A stretch of 43,728 nucleotides of DNA from Kiritimatiellia bacterium (GTDB taxonomy: Bacteria > Verrucomicrobiota > Kiritimatiellia > RFP12 > UBA1067). This document shows positions 7,746 to 15,976 of this stretch, one piece after another. Location: contig JAFRBA010000142.1 of assembly GCA_017405115.1 (NCBI GenBank), forward strand, positions 1-43,728. The letters run 5' to 3'. Numbering within the stretch: the stretch's first letter is position 1; each line of letters starts with the position of its first letter. The translations under genes were made by a program, and so were the position numbers. The notes under the pieces were generated by a model that ran no database searches, was not told the origin of the DNA, and worked only from the letters and a program-made list of their open reading frames with translations.

Positions 7746-10493
7746 CTAACGCGGGATCGACCTGATCTCGCATGGCTCGAGGGAGAGAGCGTGACTCGCC
7801 CCGCCGAGCTCGTAGCGGAACTTCCGGGCTCGGCGGGTGTCCATGTTGAGGAAGAACACCCTGTCTGGATAGACGGCGTAGGTTATCGCGTTCACAGTCG
7901 CGGGGTCGTCGGACGATATCTTCACGGTCTGCCTTACCTCGGAGGCAAGCCTGCGCACCAGTTCCTCGTACACCTTGCTCCCCTCTTTTGTCGCGGCCGG
8001 GAACTCCCTGCCGGTGAAGAGAAAATAGCGCCCCTTCCCGAACCTCCTCTCCACCCATTCTCCAGGCTTCCCCTCGGGGGGGAGGAATCCGAAGGGCGGC
8101 ATCAGGTCCCTGTCGGAATACCCCAGGAAGTCGCGGTCCGTCCGCATCGTCAGCTCAGGACGCGACATCACCAGCGTTCCGCCTTCCTTCACGTACCGTT
8201 CCAGCACGTCTCGTTCGAGCTGCACCATCGTGTTCCAGCCGCCGAAAACGACGAGGTCGTAGCGCCGAAGGTCTGCGATCGTGGACTCCTCATCCACCTG
8301 CATCACGTCGACCTGCCCGTAGGGCGTGCCGGCGAGCCAGTTGTTGCGGAAAGGCGCCACGAGGTCCTTCGGCCGGGGGAAGAATATGTCCTCCAGCAGC
8401 GCCTGCGTGCTCTCTGGCGCGCCGTACTTCCAGAGCGCGGCGTTCGTCGCCGCGTTGTCGTGCTGGCTCCAGACGGTGAACCCTCCCCGCTCGCCAAGAT
8501 ACGCATCGAGGTTTCCGAGCGCCATCGCAATCTTCGTCTCGGGCGTGCCCCTGCCTCGCGGATTCGCCTTCACCCACTCGTAGAACCTCTTGACGACGTC
8601 GCGGTAGTGCTTCGCGACATATCCGCCGTAGCCCTCCTTCGCACGCTCCTCGGTTGGCTGACCCGCGAAGTCGGAGGTGTACTTCCAGGCCTGCTTGCCC
8701 TGCGCACCGGACTCGAGAACGATGATGGACGTGCCGAAGACGTACTCCTGCAGAAAACCGACAAGGCAGGAGTCGTATTTCTGGTCAGTGCGGTACGGAA
8801 TGCCGCACGTCTGCCATTCGTGGGCGTTCCACGCGCACCAGTACTCCGGACCCCACTTCCTCGCCGCGCCGCGCGCCTCCGCCGACGTGTGCGCGACGTT
8901 CTGGGCGCCAATGGCCCACTGCTCGTTGCAGATGAAGTCGATTCCGCCTGCAAGCTCGTAGCACGAAAGCGCCGCGCCGCAGGTGGAGAACATCCACGGG
9001 AAGTTCGCCAACCACCCGAACGCGGCCTTCCCCATGTATCGGTTCACTAAGCTGTCCTTCGCCGCGGCGAGGTCGAGCGACATGGGAATAGGGCAGTTGT
9101 CGCGCCCCTGGTACATGAAGCTCGCATACTCGCCTGCGTTGTTGCCGAGGTAGCGGCCCCCGAACGCAGCGTCGAGCTTCGCCTGGATGTCGGCGCCGTC
9201 TCCCGAGTAGATGCTCATCGACCACATCTTCCTGTCGCTCACCGCCTTGGCCCATTCGCCGCGGATGTCCTCCGGCACCTTCACGGGGAGCATCTTGGCC
9301 GCCGTGTGCCATCCGACGTAGAGATTGCACAGGTCGTCCTTGAGGATGTCGCGCGTGAGATCGTGCGCATCGCCGTAGCCGGTATGCCCGACCATGACGA
9401 GTTCGTTCGGCGCAGGCTGCCTTACAGGATTCCCTGGCCGCGCGACGACGACTTCCTCGACGTACTTCTCGCCCTTCCTGTTCTCCAGCCCCACGACTAC
9501 CTTCCACGGGCCTCTGCCGGCCGGGAACCTGCGCCTGAACAAGGTGTCGGAGGGCTTCGCGACGGCCGTCCTTATTCCGGACTCGACGTCCGGGTTCGGG
9601 TACTTTACGCGCATCTTCGCTATTTCGCCCCGATAGGCGTCGGCCGATATCCAGTAACTCCTTCCTGTACGGTCGTACTTCACCTCCAGCGCATACCTGG
9701 ACGGCAGGCCTTTCGGCAGTGGCGCGTCGCGGACGACCTTCAGTTTCGCGCCCTTCGGAACCACAATGGCCCCCTCGTCGAAGTCCACCCCCCTGACCAG
9801 CCGCAGCTCGACCTTCGCCCCCGGCGCAATGCGCACCATGCCTGGCTCCAGTCGTGCATCCCAGAACAGCGTGACGGCCCCGCCCTCAAGCAGTACCTCG
9901 AGCGAGCAGTTCTTCGTTCCACTAATCGTCACCGGCCCGCCCAGGAGCAGTTCCCCTCCATCGCGCAGCACGACCTTGAGCTTGTGACCCCAGTCGCCCT
10001 TTGCCACATTGATTCCGCGCACCAGCGCCGCGCGCCCGCCGATGTCCCAGAGATTGTCCTTCATCGCGCCTTCCAGCGAAAGCTCAGTGAGATCAGCGAT
10101 CCACTCGGCGCCCTTCGGCAGCACGACGCGCGTGTGGTCCATGCGCCAGGAGACGCCGTCCATCTCGAGCCTGGCTCCGGAAGCGACGTCGAAGACCCGC
10201 GTCCCGGCGTCGCCCAGGCCCGTCCCCAGCGAGCAGCCGCGCGCAAAGCGGAGCACCGCTCCGCGCATGATGTCGACCTTGCCGCCATGGACGTTCACGG
10301 ACTTCGTGAAGACGAGCGTTCCATTTGCAACCGACAGCGCCTGCCCGTTCCACTTGTCCTGGCGCCACGTCCGGACCTCGCGCGTCTTGCCGCCCAGGTC
10401 CAGCGATATCGGCTCCTCGTCCGTGAAAGCCATCCCCCTGTCGCTGGTCGAAACAGCGGCGAGAAGCGTACATGCGGCGAAGAACGTCGTCAC
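7746..10493 (-). CDS. Exported glycoside-hydrolase-like protein, large form (unclassified)
   Basis: Unrecognised protein of 915 residues. A hydrophobic N-terminus (MTTFFAACTLLAAV) suggests export. Residues 30-270 are beta-rich, with stacked short strands and GGKVDIMRGAVLRF-like rungs, suggesting a solenoid or sandwich accessory domain. Residues 355-660 align with the neighbouring 618-residue protein: both keep a GEYA motif (YLGNNAGEYASFMYQ here), a Cys-x-Glu or Cys-Asn-Glu motif followed by SAEARGAARK or TAEARGAARR, an HEWQTC motif and VLESGAQ or VLESGSQ. The tail near residues 735-830 (RYDLVVFGGWNTM, YVKEGGTLVMS) resembles the amidotransferase-like fold attached to some glycosidases. Several conserved Glu residues could be catalytic, which is inference. 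It is last in the five-gene operon; its ATGA start overlaps the stop of the gene before it. Confidence 0.6.
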   Translation of the reverse strand: MTTFFAACTLLAAVSTSDRGMAFTDEEPISLDLGGKTREVRTWRQDKWNGQALSVANGTLVFTKSVNVHGGKVDIMRGAVLRFARGCSLGTGLGDAGTRVFDVASGARLEMDGVSWRMDHTRVVLPKGAEWIADLTELSLEGAMKDNLWDIGGRAALVRGINVAKGDWGHKLKVVLRDGGELLLGGPVTISGTKNCSLEVLLEGGAVTLFWDARLEPGMVRIAPGAKVELRLVRGVDFDEGAIVVPKGAKLKVVRDAPLPKGLPSRYALEVKYDRTGRSYWISADAYRGEIAKMRVKYPNPDVESGIRTAVAKPSDTLFRRRFPAGRGPWKVVVGLENRKGEKYVEEVVVARPGNPVRQPAPNELVMVGHTGYGDAHDLTRDILKDDLCNLYVGWHTAAKMLPVKVPEDIRGEWAKAVSDRKMWSMSIYSGDGADIQAKLDAAFGGRYLGNNAGEYASFMYQGRDNCPIPMSLDLAAAKDSLVNRYMGKAAFGWLANFPWMFSTCGAALSCYELAGGIDFICNEQWAIGAQNVAHTSAEARGAARKWGPEYWCAWNAHEWQTCGIPYRTDQKYDSCLVGFLQEYVFGTSIIVLESGAQGKQAWKYTSDFAGQPTEERAKEGYGGYVAKHYRDVVKRFYEWVKANPRGRGTPETKIAMALGNLDAYLGERGGFTVWSQHDNAATNAALWKYGAPESTQALLEDIFFPRPKDLVAPFRNNWLAGTPYGQVDVMQVDEESTIADLRRYDLVVFGGWNTMVQLERDVLERYVKEGGTLVMSRPELTMRTDRDFLGYSDRDLMPPFGFLPPEGKPGEWVERRFGKGRYFLFTGREFPAATKEGSKVYEELVRRLASEVRQTVKISSDDPATVNAITYAVYPDRVFFLNMDTRRARKFRYELGGASHALSLEPCEIRSIPR

Positions 10494-12346
10494 GGCCGCA
10501 CCTCCCTCATCTCCTTCGGGCCAAGGGTAGTCTCGCGACCGTCAACGAGCACCGTGCGGCTTCCGACGCAGTCCGTGTCAAGGAGGTACATCGTCCCGTC
10601 CGGATATACGGCCCAGTTGACGTAGTCCGCCTCCGCGCCGGAGACGCGGCGGCTGCGAGGAAGAGAATCGACAATCCCCACGAGCAGGGCCTTCCAGAAA
10701 TCCAGCCTGAAGCTCCTGAAGGACGGGAACTCCTCGCGCTCCCGCCGCGCGGCTGGATAGTCCCAGGCGAGGCACAGCCAGAAAAAGCCCTTCCCGTGGG
10801 CGGCACGAACCAGATACGGCCTTCTGCCCATCGTTGCGACAGCGACGGCGCTCTCGCCGAGCTTGACGTCGGCGACGCGCAGCTTGGCCTGGAGATGCGC
10901 CGGATACGCCCTGCGGAGGAACGGCGGTGCGTCCCCGCCGACCATGAGGATGTCCTCGACTGCGACTGGTCCCCCGACGGCAACCCCGGGGACGGCCTGC
11001 ACGATGTCTTCGTCGGTGTATTCGGAGAACTCGCGGTCGACCCGGGACGACATCTGCGGAACGCACAGCGCCACCTGTCCTCCGGATGCGACATAGTCGC
11101 GGAGCGCCGCGGCGATTTTAGGCGTCATCGTGTTCCAGCCGCCAAAGGCGACGGCCCCGTAGCGCGAGAGCCGATCCGCCGAGATGCCGTCGTCGACGTT
11201 GACGACGTCGAGCTGGCCATGCGGGGTGCCGCCTAGCCAGCCGTTGGCAAAGGGCCTGAGCGCGTCGGCGGGGCGCGGGAAGAACGTCTCCATCACCGCC
11301 TCCCACGTGAACTCCGGTGCGCCGCAGCGCCAGTTGGCGTTGGTGGCGGCGATGTGGTGCTGGCCGAATACGGCGAATATGTCGTGCGTCATCCCAACAT
11401 AGCCGTCGAGGTTGCCGACGAGAAGCGCCGCGTCGACGACGGGCGAGCCCTCGGCCCTTGGGTGTTCCTTCGTCCAGCGGTAGAAGCCGCGCATCGTCCG
11501 GCGGTACGCCGCAGGGACCTCGCCGCCGTATCCCTGCTTCGGCGACTTGAAGTCCGACATCAAGCCGTCCGGAGGAGTGTAGTCCTGCGCCTGCGTAGTC
11601 TGCGAGCCGGACTCCAGCACCATCATCGACGTGCCCATGAGCCACATCTCCTTCAGGCCGACTTCGAGGGAATCCTGCTTCTGCGCGACGCCGTAGGGCA
11701 GGCGCGGCCAGCACGTCTGCCACTCGTGCGCGAGCCACGCGCTCCACCTCGCGCGTCCGTGCCGCCGCGCCGCGCCGCGGGCCTCTGCCGTGGCGTAGGC
11801 GAGGTTGCCGCATCCGACGGCGTACATCTCGCTGCAGATCTCGTCTATGCCGCCCTCGAGCTCGTAGCAGGCGAGCGGGGAGCCGCTGGTCGAGAACAGG
11901 CAGGGCTCGCGCTCGTCCGCGGGGCGGGCGAGCTGTGCCTTCCTCGGCGCCGCGAGCATGGAGCCGACAAGCCAGTCGTGCGCCTCCCGCAGGTCGCGGC
12001 ACTTCGGCCATTTCGCGGAATAGCTCCTCTCGTCCTGGTAGAGGAACCCGGCGTACTCGCCTATGTTGTTGCCGAGGTAGAGGTCGCCCCATGCGTCCTT
12101 CAGCGCCTTGCTCTTCCGTCCGTCCTGGTTGCCGTAGATCGTCATCACCCTTATGCGGTTCTCTTTCGCCTTTTCGAAGAGTTCAGGCGTCATGAGCTTC
12201 GACTCTCCCGGAATCAGGTTCTCGCTGCGCGCCCACTGTACAAAGAGGTTGCACTCCCCGTTCGTGACCACCTCGGCGAACTCGGGGCTTTCTCCGTATC
12301 CCGTCACCCCGACGAGTATTTCAGCAGCTAGTATCGCCGGCAGCAT
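10490..12346 (-). CDS. Glycoside-hydrolase-like protein, short paralogue (unclassified)
   Basis: Protein of 618 residues, paralogous to the C-terminal two thirds of the next gene but lacking its N-terminal beta-rich domain. It starts MLPAILAAEILVGVTGYGES, which could be a short export signal running straight into the core. Conserved blocks shared with the larger copy are GNNIGEYAGFLYQ, ICSEMYAVG, TAEARGAARR, LAHEWQTC, VLESGSQ, a KEHPRAEGSP segment and an amidotransferase-like GGWNTM with YVASGGQVALC. Shared acidic residues within aromatic surroundings and the C-terminal fold point to a carbohydrate-active TIM-barrel enzyme, but no known family was recognised. It starts 1 bp after the DUF4832 gene ends and overlaps the following gene by 4 bp, so translation is probably coupled. 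Confidence 0.6.
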   Translation of the reverse strand: MLPAILAAEILVGVTGYGESPEFAEVVTNGECNLFVQWARSENLIPGESKLMTPELFEKAKENRIRVMTIYGNQDGRKSKALKDAWGDLYLGNNIGEYAGFLYQDERSYSAKWPKCRDLREAHDWLVGSMLAAPRKAQLARPADEREPCLFSTSGSPLACYELEGGIDEICSEMYAVGCGNLAYATAEARGAARRHGRARWSAWLAHEWQTCWPRLPYGVAQKQDSLEVGLKEMWLMGTSMMVLESGSQTTQAQDYTPPDGLMSDFKSPKQGYGGEVPAAYRRTMRGFYRWTKEHPRAEGSPVVDAALLVGNLDGYVGMTHDIFAVFGQHHIAATNANWRCGAPEFTWEAVMETFFPRPADALRPFANGWLGGTPHGQLDVVNVDDGISADRLSRYGAVAFGGWNTMTPKIAAALRDYVASGGQVALCVPQMSSRVDREFSEYTDEDIVQAVPGVAVGGPVAVEDILMVGGDAPPFLRRAYPAHLQAKLRVADVKLGESAVAVATMGRRPYLVRAAHGKGFFWLCLAWDYPAARREREEFPSFRSFRLDFWKALLVGIVDSLPRSRRVSGAEADYVNWAVYPDGTMYLLDTDCVGSRTVLVDGRETTLGPKEMREVRP

Positions 12347-12347
12347 C

Positions 12348-13853
12348 TCAGCGCACCTCCACTTCCCCGAACGAGTTGGCCTTGAGCCCGTCGTCCCACA
12401 TTCCGGCGTTGGCGAAGCGGATGGGCCGGCGCGGCGTCCCGCCGGGCTTCTCGTCCCTGAGCGGAGCCGAGGCGCGGACGAACAGCCCGTACCTTCCGCG
12501 CTTCAGGCCCTTCGGCACGGCGAACTTGACGGCAAGACGGGTCTTTCCTCCGCCGGGCATGGACGAAAGGCCGCCCGAGGCGGGAATCGCATGCGCCGCG
12601 CCGTCCGCCGCGACAAGCACCACCTCCATGCGCGACGGCAGGAGAAGCCGCCCGAAGCCGGTGTTCTCCACATCCATGGCGACGAGCGCGGCCTTGCCGG
12701 GCGCAAGCCGCCTTGGCAGCCGGGCGTCGCGCACGACGAAGCGCCAGCCCATGTGGTCGTACATGAACTTGTGCAGGTCGAGGCCGTCGTATTCATGCAG
12801 GTCGGGCATTCCGTCGAAGCGGAAATGGTCGGCCCTGAACTCCTTGTCGGCGATGAATGCGCAGAGGGGATGCTTCCTGTCGCCGACGTTGCGCAGGTAG
12901 TTGAGGTGCGTCTCATACCAGTCCTTCACGATGTTCCACTTCTCGACGTCGAAGAGGTCTCCGCATCTCTCGCGGTTGCCTTCGAGCCAGTCCATATTCA
13001 CGTATGCAAGTTCGCCGCCATAAGGATGGTCGCCAAGCGCCTGCAGGAGCCGGCATCCCTTCTCGCGCTTCCACTCCCCGGCCCATGTTCCGTAGTCCCA
13101 CCACGTTCCAAGGTAGCCGTCGTTGTACATGCCGAAGCGGCAGAGGTCCACATCCCCGAACGGAAGCATGGCGAGGAGCCCGTCCGACTTCGTCCCGGCG
13201 TAGGCTGCGATGTAGTTGGCCGTGCGCACGAGGAGCGACGTCTTCCTGCCCAGGTTGCTGCAGTAGGTCTTGAGCACGCGGTTCATGTACTCCGGCCTGC
13301 AGTAGTCGGAGGAGTGCATCTCGCCCCAGGGCCCCGCGACGCCGGCCTCGACGCCCACGACGACGTCGTCGAAGTCGGCCATGATCTTCGCAAGGTCCCT
13401 GACGTGGCCGAGCACGACGTCGAAGTCGCTCGGCTCGCAGCCCTGCTTGTCGCTCCATGTGTAGCCGATGCGCACGATCAGCGATCCCCCGTTCCTGCGC
13501 GTCTCCTCGAGATAGCGCCTCACGTCGGCCTTCATCGCGGCGGTGAGCGGGATGTCGGCGTCGTCCACACGCTCGGGGGGCGGCCTTTTCCCGCCCTGCT
13601 CACGTCCCCCGGAAAAACGGCTCAGCTCCCACAGGGACGAATTGTAGGCCTTCGCCCCGTGCCAGTCCGGAAGGCCCTCCGGCTTGAATACGGTCCAGCC
13701 GCCTGCGGCCCACCCCCTTGCCGGACCGGCAAACGTCTCGGCGCCGTCGGAGTACGATATCTCCGGCTTGAAATAGTCCTTCGGGTCCGGAGCGCCCGTA
13801 AGCGTGGCGCAAGCCGTCAAAAGAACCCCTGCTGTCCCAATCGTTCTCTTCAT
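12348..13853 (-). CDS. DUF4874/DUF4832 exported protein
   Basis: Protein of 501 residues with a signal peptide (MKRTIGTAGVLLTACATLTGA). The N-terminal half matches DUF4874: FAGPARGWAAGG near residue 45, SLIVRIGYTWSD near 135, and VGVEAGVAGPWGEMHSSDY near 170-190. The C-terminal part matches DUF4832: WRFVVRDARLPRRL, VENTGFG and a final strand-rich FANAGMWDDGLKANS. These paired domains look like a barrel plus a beta-sandwich and are probably carbohydrate-active, but no reaction is established. VEAG and GEMH are shared with the next paralogue and supply candidate catalytic Glu residues. It lies third in the operon, 37 bp after the preceding gene and 1 bp before the next. Confidence 0.8.
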   Translation of the reverse strand: MKRTIGTAGVLLTACATLTGAPDPKDYFKPEISYSDGAETFAGPARGWAAGGWTVFKPEGLPDWHGAKAYNSSLWELSRFSGGREQGGKRPPPERVDDADIPLTAAMKADVRRYLEETRRNGGSLIVRIGYTWSDKQGCEPSDFDVVLGHVRDLAKIMADFDDVVVGVEAGVAGPWGEMHSSDYCRPEYMNRVLKTYCSNLGRKTSLLVRTANYIAAYAGTKSDGLLAMLPFGDVDLCRFGMYNDGYLGTWWDYGTWAGEWKREKGCRLLQALGDHPYGGELAYVNMDWLEGNRERCGDLFDVEKWNIVKDWYETHLNYLRNVGDRKHPLCAFIADKEFRADHFRFDGMPDLHEYDGLDLHKFMYDHMGWRFVVRDARLPRRLAPGKAALVAMDVENTGFGRLLLPSRMEVVLVAADGAAHAIPASGGLSSMPGGGKTRLAVKFAVPKGLKRGRYGLFVRASAPLRDEKPGGTPRRPIRFANAGMWDDGLKANSFGEVEVR

Positions 13854-13890
13854 CTGCCCACCCTCCTTGTCGTCATCCTTTCGACTTTGC

Positions 13891-15954
13891 CTATTTTATC
13901 ATTATCACGGTGGCCGGGACTGGGTACTTCGCGCCGAACGTACCGTAGAAGTCGCCGCCATTCCACCCGCCGACAAGCGAAAGCCTGCTTACAGAGCTGG
14001 GGCTTGCGGCCGCCGGAAGCCACGTACCGCCATTCTCGTCGACAAGCGGAACGTCGTCCAGCACGTACGAGACTCGTCTCCCGGAGAGGCGGATGCGCAA
14101 TATGACTCTCTGGCCGTTCACGACGCTGTAGCCGGAAAGCCGCTTCCACCCCTCGGCGCAATATCCATATGGGATTGGAGAACCATCCCTTTCGGCGAGG
14201 AACACGAAGCTCGCCGCGCCGCCGTCAGGACACGGAATCTCGGCCATCGTGTCGACGACCATCTCGACGCATGCTTCGCCGGACTTCCCCCGCGGCACTC
14301 CCGAGTCGATCTCGAAGTTCTGCGAAGCGAACCCGCCTGCGGAACCGTCGGCGAGCCATCTGCCGCCCAGGGCCGCGCGGCTCGCGTCGTTCCACGCGAA
14401 CCAGAGCTCGCCCCTCGGCAGGTCGAACACCGCCCCGAGCGCGACACGGCAGATTCTGTTCGCCTTTTGCGAACCATCCCAAGAGCCCTCGTTGGCGAAC
14501 CTGACCGGACGTCGCGGCAACGCCGCCGAACCTGTGCGCTCGTCGTCAAGCGGCGCCCATGTGCGCAGCATGACGTCGTATTCGCCCGCCGGCAGCTGCG
14601 CGGGGTAGTCGAATTCGAAGGAAAGCTCCGCGGACGCTCCGCCTGCGAGGGCGCGGAGCGCGGACGCTCCGCCGCCGCGGACGGGGACCGCGAACACCCC
14701 CGCTTCACCGGACAGGACGACTTCGGCGGCGACATCGAACGGAATCGTGCCGAAGCCAGTGTTCTCCACGCCGATCCTGACGCAGGCGCAGCCTGGATTC
14801 CCCTCGTACCCGACGCTTCGCACGACATACCTGTAGCCCATGTGGTCTTCGCAGAACTTCCGAAGGTCCATGCCATCGTACTCCGAGAGGTCCGGCATGC
14901 CGTCGAACGCCCATCGCGCCGAGGAGAAGAAAGTGTTCGTCAGGTTCTGCACCACGGTCATGTCGTACGCCCTGATCGTGCGCAGATACGAGAGGTGCGT
15001 GTCGTACCACTCCGCGACGATGTTGAAGCGCGACGGATCCAGCAAATGGACGTTGTCGTCGAAATAATTTGCCGAGACGCTCGCGAACTCGCCGCCGTAC
15101 GGGACGGCCTGTCCCCGCAGGAACGCACGGCCCTCGTCACGGCTCCAGGTCGTCGTCCCGCCGCCGGCACCCCATGTTCCGTAGTCGTAGTCCGTGCCGA
15201 GGTAGCCGTCGTTGTAGAAGCCCATGCGCGAGCGGAGCGCCTGGTCCATGGACTCCATACCGCCGCCGAAGAATGCGGAGGACGTGGTCTGGAGGTAGTT
15301 CATCCACACCGACGGGGAGCGCACCAGAAGGGCCATGTTCGCCGGCAGGGCTGCCAGCCACGCGCCGACTACACGGTTCTGGTATTCCGCCGCCGCATAC
15401 CTCGACGTATGCATTTCGCCATACGCGCCGATCATGCCGCACTCCACGGCCGGCACCACGTCGCGGAACTGGGCGAGGACGCCGCCTATCTGCGCGATGT
15501 GGCCGATGATCACCTCGAAGTCGTCGGGCTCCGCGCCGCCCCATCCGTCCCACGTGTATGCGAAGCGCGGAATGCAAGTGCCGCCGTTCATGCGGCATTT
15601 GAGCAGCGAGTTCGAGACGGACAGAAGCGCCTTGTCCGTCAGCGGAATGTCCACCCCGCCCACGAATCCGTTGGTTATGTGGGCGTAGTGGCTTTCGCTG
15701 TAGAAATAGCCCTTGGAGAACTTGTGCATGCTCCAAAGCTTCGTGCAGTTGGCCCTGTCGCCGCAGAGGTTGACTCCATTGGTCGAGATGTCGGGCGTGA
15801 GGTCCGTCCAGCTTCCGCCGGCGAACCCGCAGCCCGGATTCTCGATAAGCGCCCTGCCGTCGACGGGGGATATCGAAGACCGCAGGGTCGCCGCGGAAAC
15901 AGTCGCCGAAATGGACAGCGTCGCAGCGGCAACTACTGCATCTAGCGCCCTCAC
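13891..15954 (-). CDS. DUF4874/DUF4832 exported protein with C-terminal LamG-like domain
   Basis: Protein of 687 residues, paralogue of the gene downstream. The signal peptide (VVAAATLSISATVSAA) is followed by DUF4874 (ENPGCGFAGGSW, RFAYTWDGWGG, AVECGMIGAYGEMHTSRY) and DUF4832 (GYRYVVRSVGYE, VENTGFGTIPF, FANEGSWDGSQKANR). About 185 extra residues at the C-terminus form a concanavalin-like sandwich (VEMVVDTMAEIPC, GQRVILRIRLSGRRV, LSLVGGWNGGDFYGTFG), a fold often used to bind glycans or cell-wall polymers. The pair in tandem suggests duplication, with the LamG-like tail gained or lost in one copy. It stands 22 bp after the giant gene upstream, so it is probably cotranscribed. The substrate is unknown. 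Confidence 0.8.
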   Translation of the reverse strand: MRALDAVVAAATLSISATVSAATLRSSISPVDGRALIENPGCGFAGGSWTDLTPDISTNGVNLCGDRANCTKLWSMHKFSKGYFYSESHYAHITNGFVGGVDIPLTDKALLSVSNSLLKCRMNGGTCIPRFAYTWDGWGGAEPDDFEVIIGHIAQIGGVLAQFRDVVPAVECGMIGAYGEMHTSRYAAAEYQNRVVGAWLAALPANMALLVRSPSVWMNYLQTTSSAFFGGGMESMDQALRSRMGFYNDGYLGTDYDYGTWGAGGGTTTWSRDEGRAFLRGQAVPYGGEFASVSANYFDDNVHLLDPSRFNIVAEWYDTHLSYLRTIRAYDMTVVQNLTNTFFSSARWAFDGMPDLSEYDGMDLRKFCEDHMGYRYVVRSVGYEGNPGCACVRIGVENTGFGTIPFDVAAEVVLSGEAGVFAVPVRGGGASALRALAGGASAELSFEFDYPAQLPAGEYDVMLRTWAPLDDERTGSAALPRRPVRFANEGSWDGSQKANRICRVALGAVFDLPRGELWFAWNDASRAALGGRWLADGSAGGFASQNFEIDSGVPRGKSGEACVEMVVDTMAEIPCPDGGAASFVFLAERDGSPIPYGYCAEGWKRLSGYSVVNGQRVILRIRLSGRRVSYVLDDVPLVDENGGTWLPAAASPSSVSRLSLVGGWNGGDFYGTFGAKYPVPATVIMIK

Positions 15955-15976
15955 GGTCTCAGCAGATCTCCGTCAC

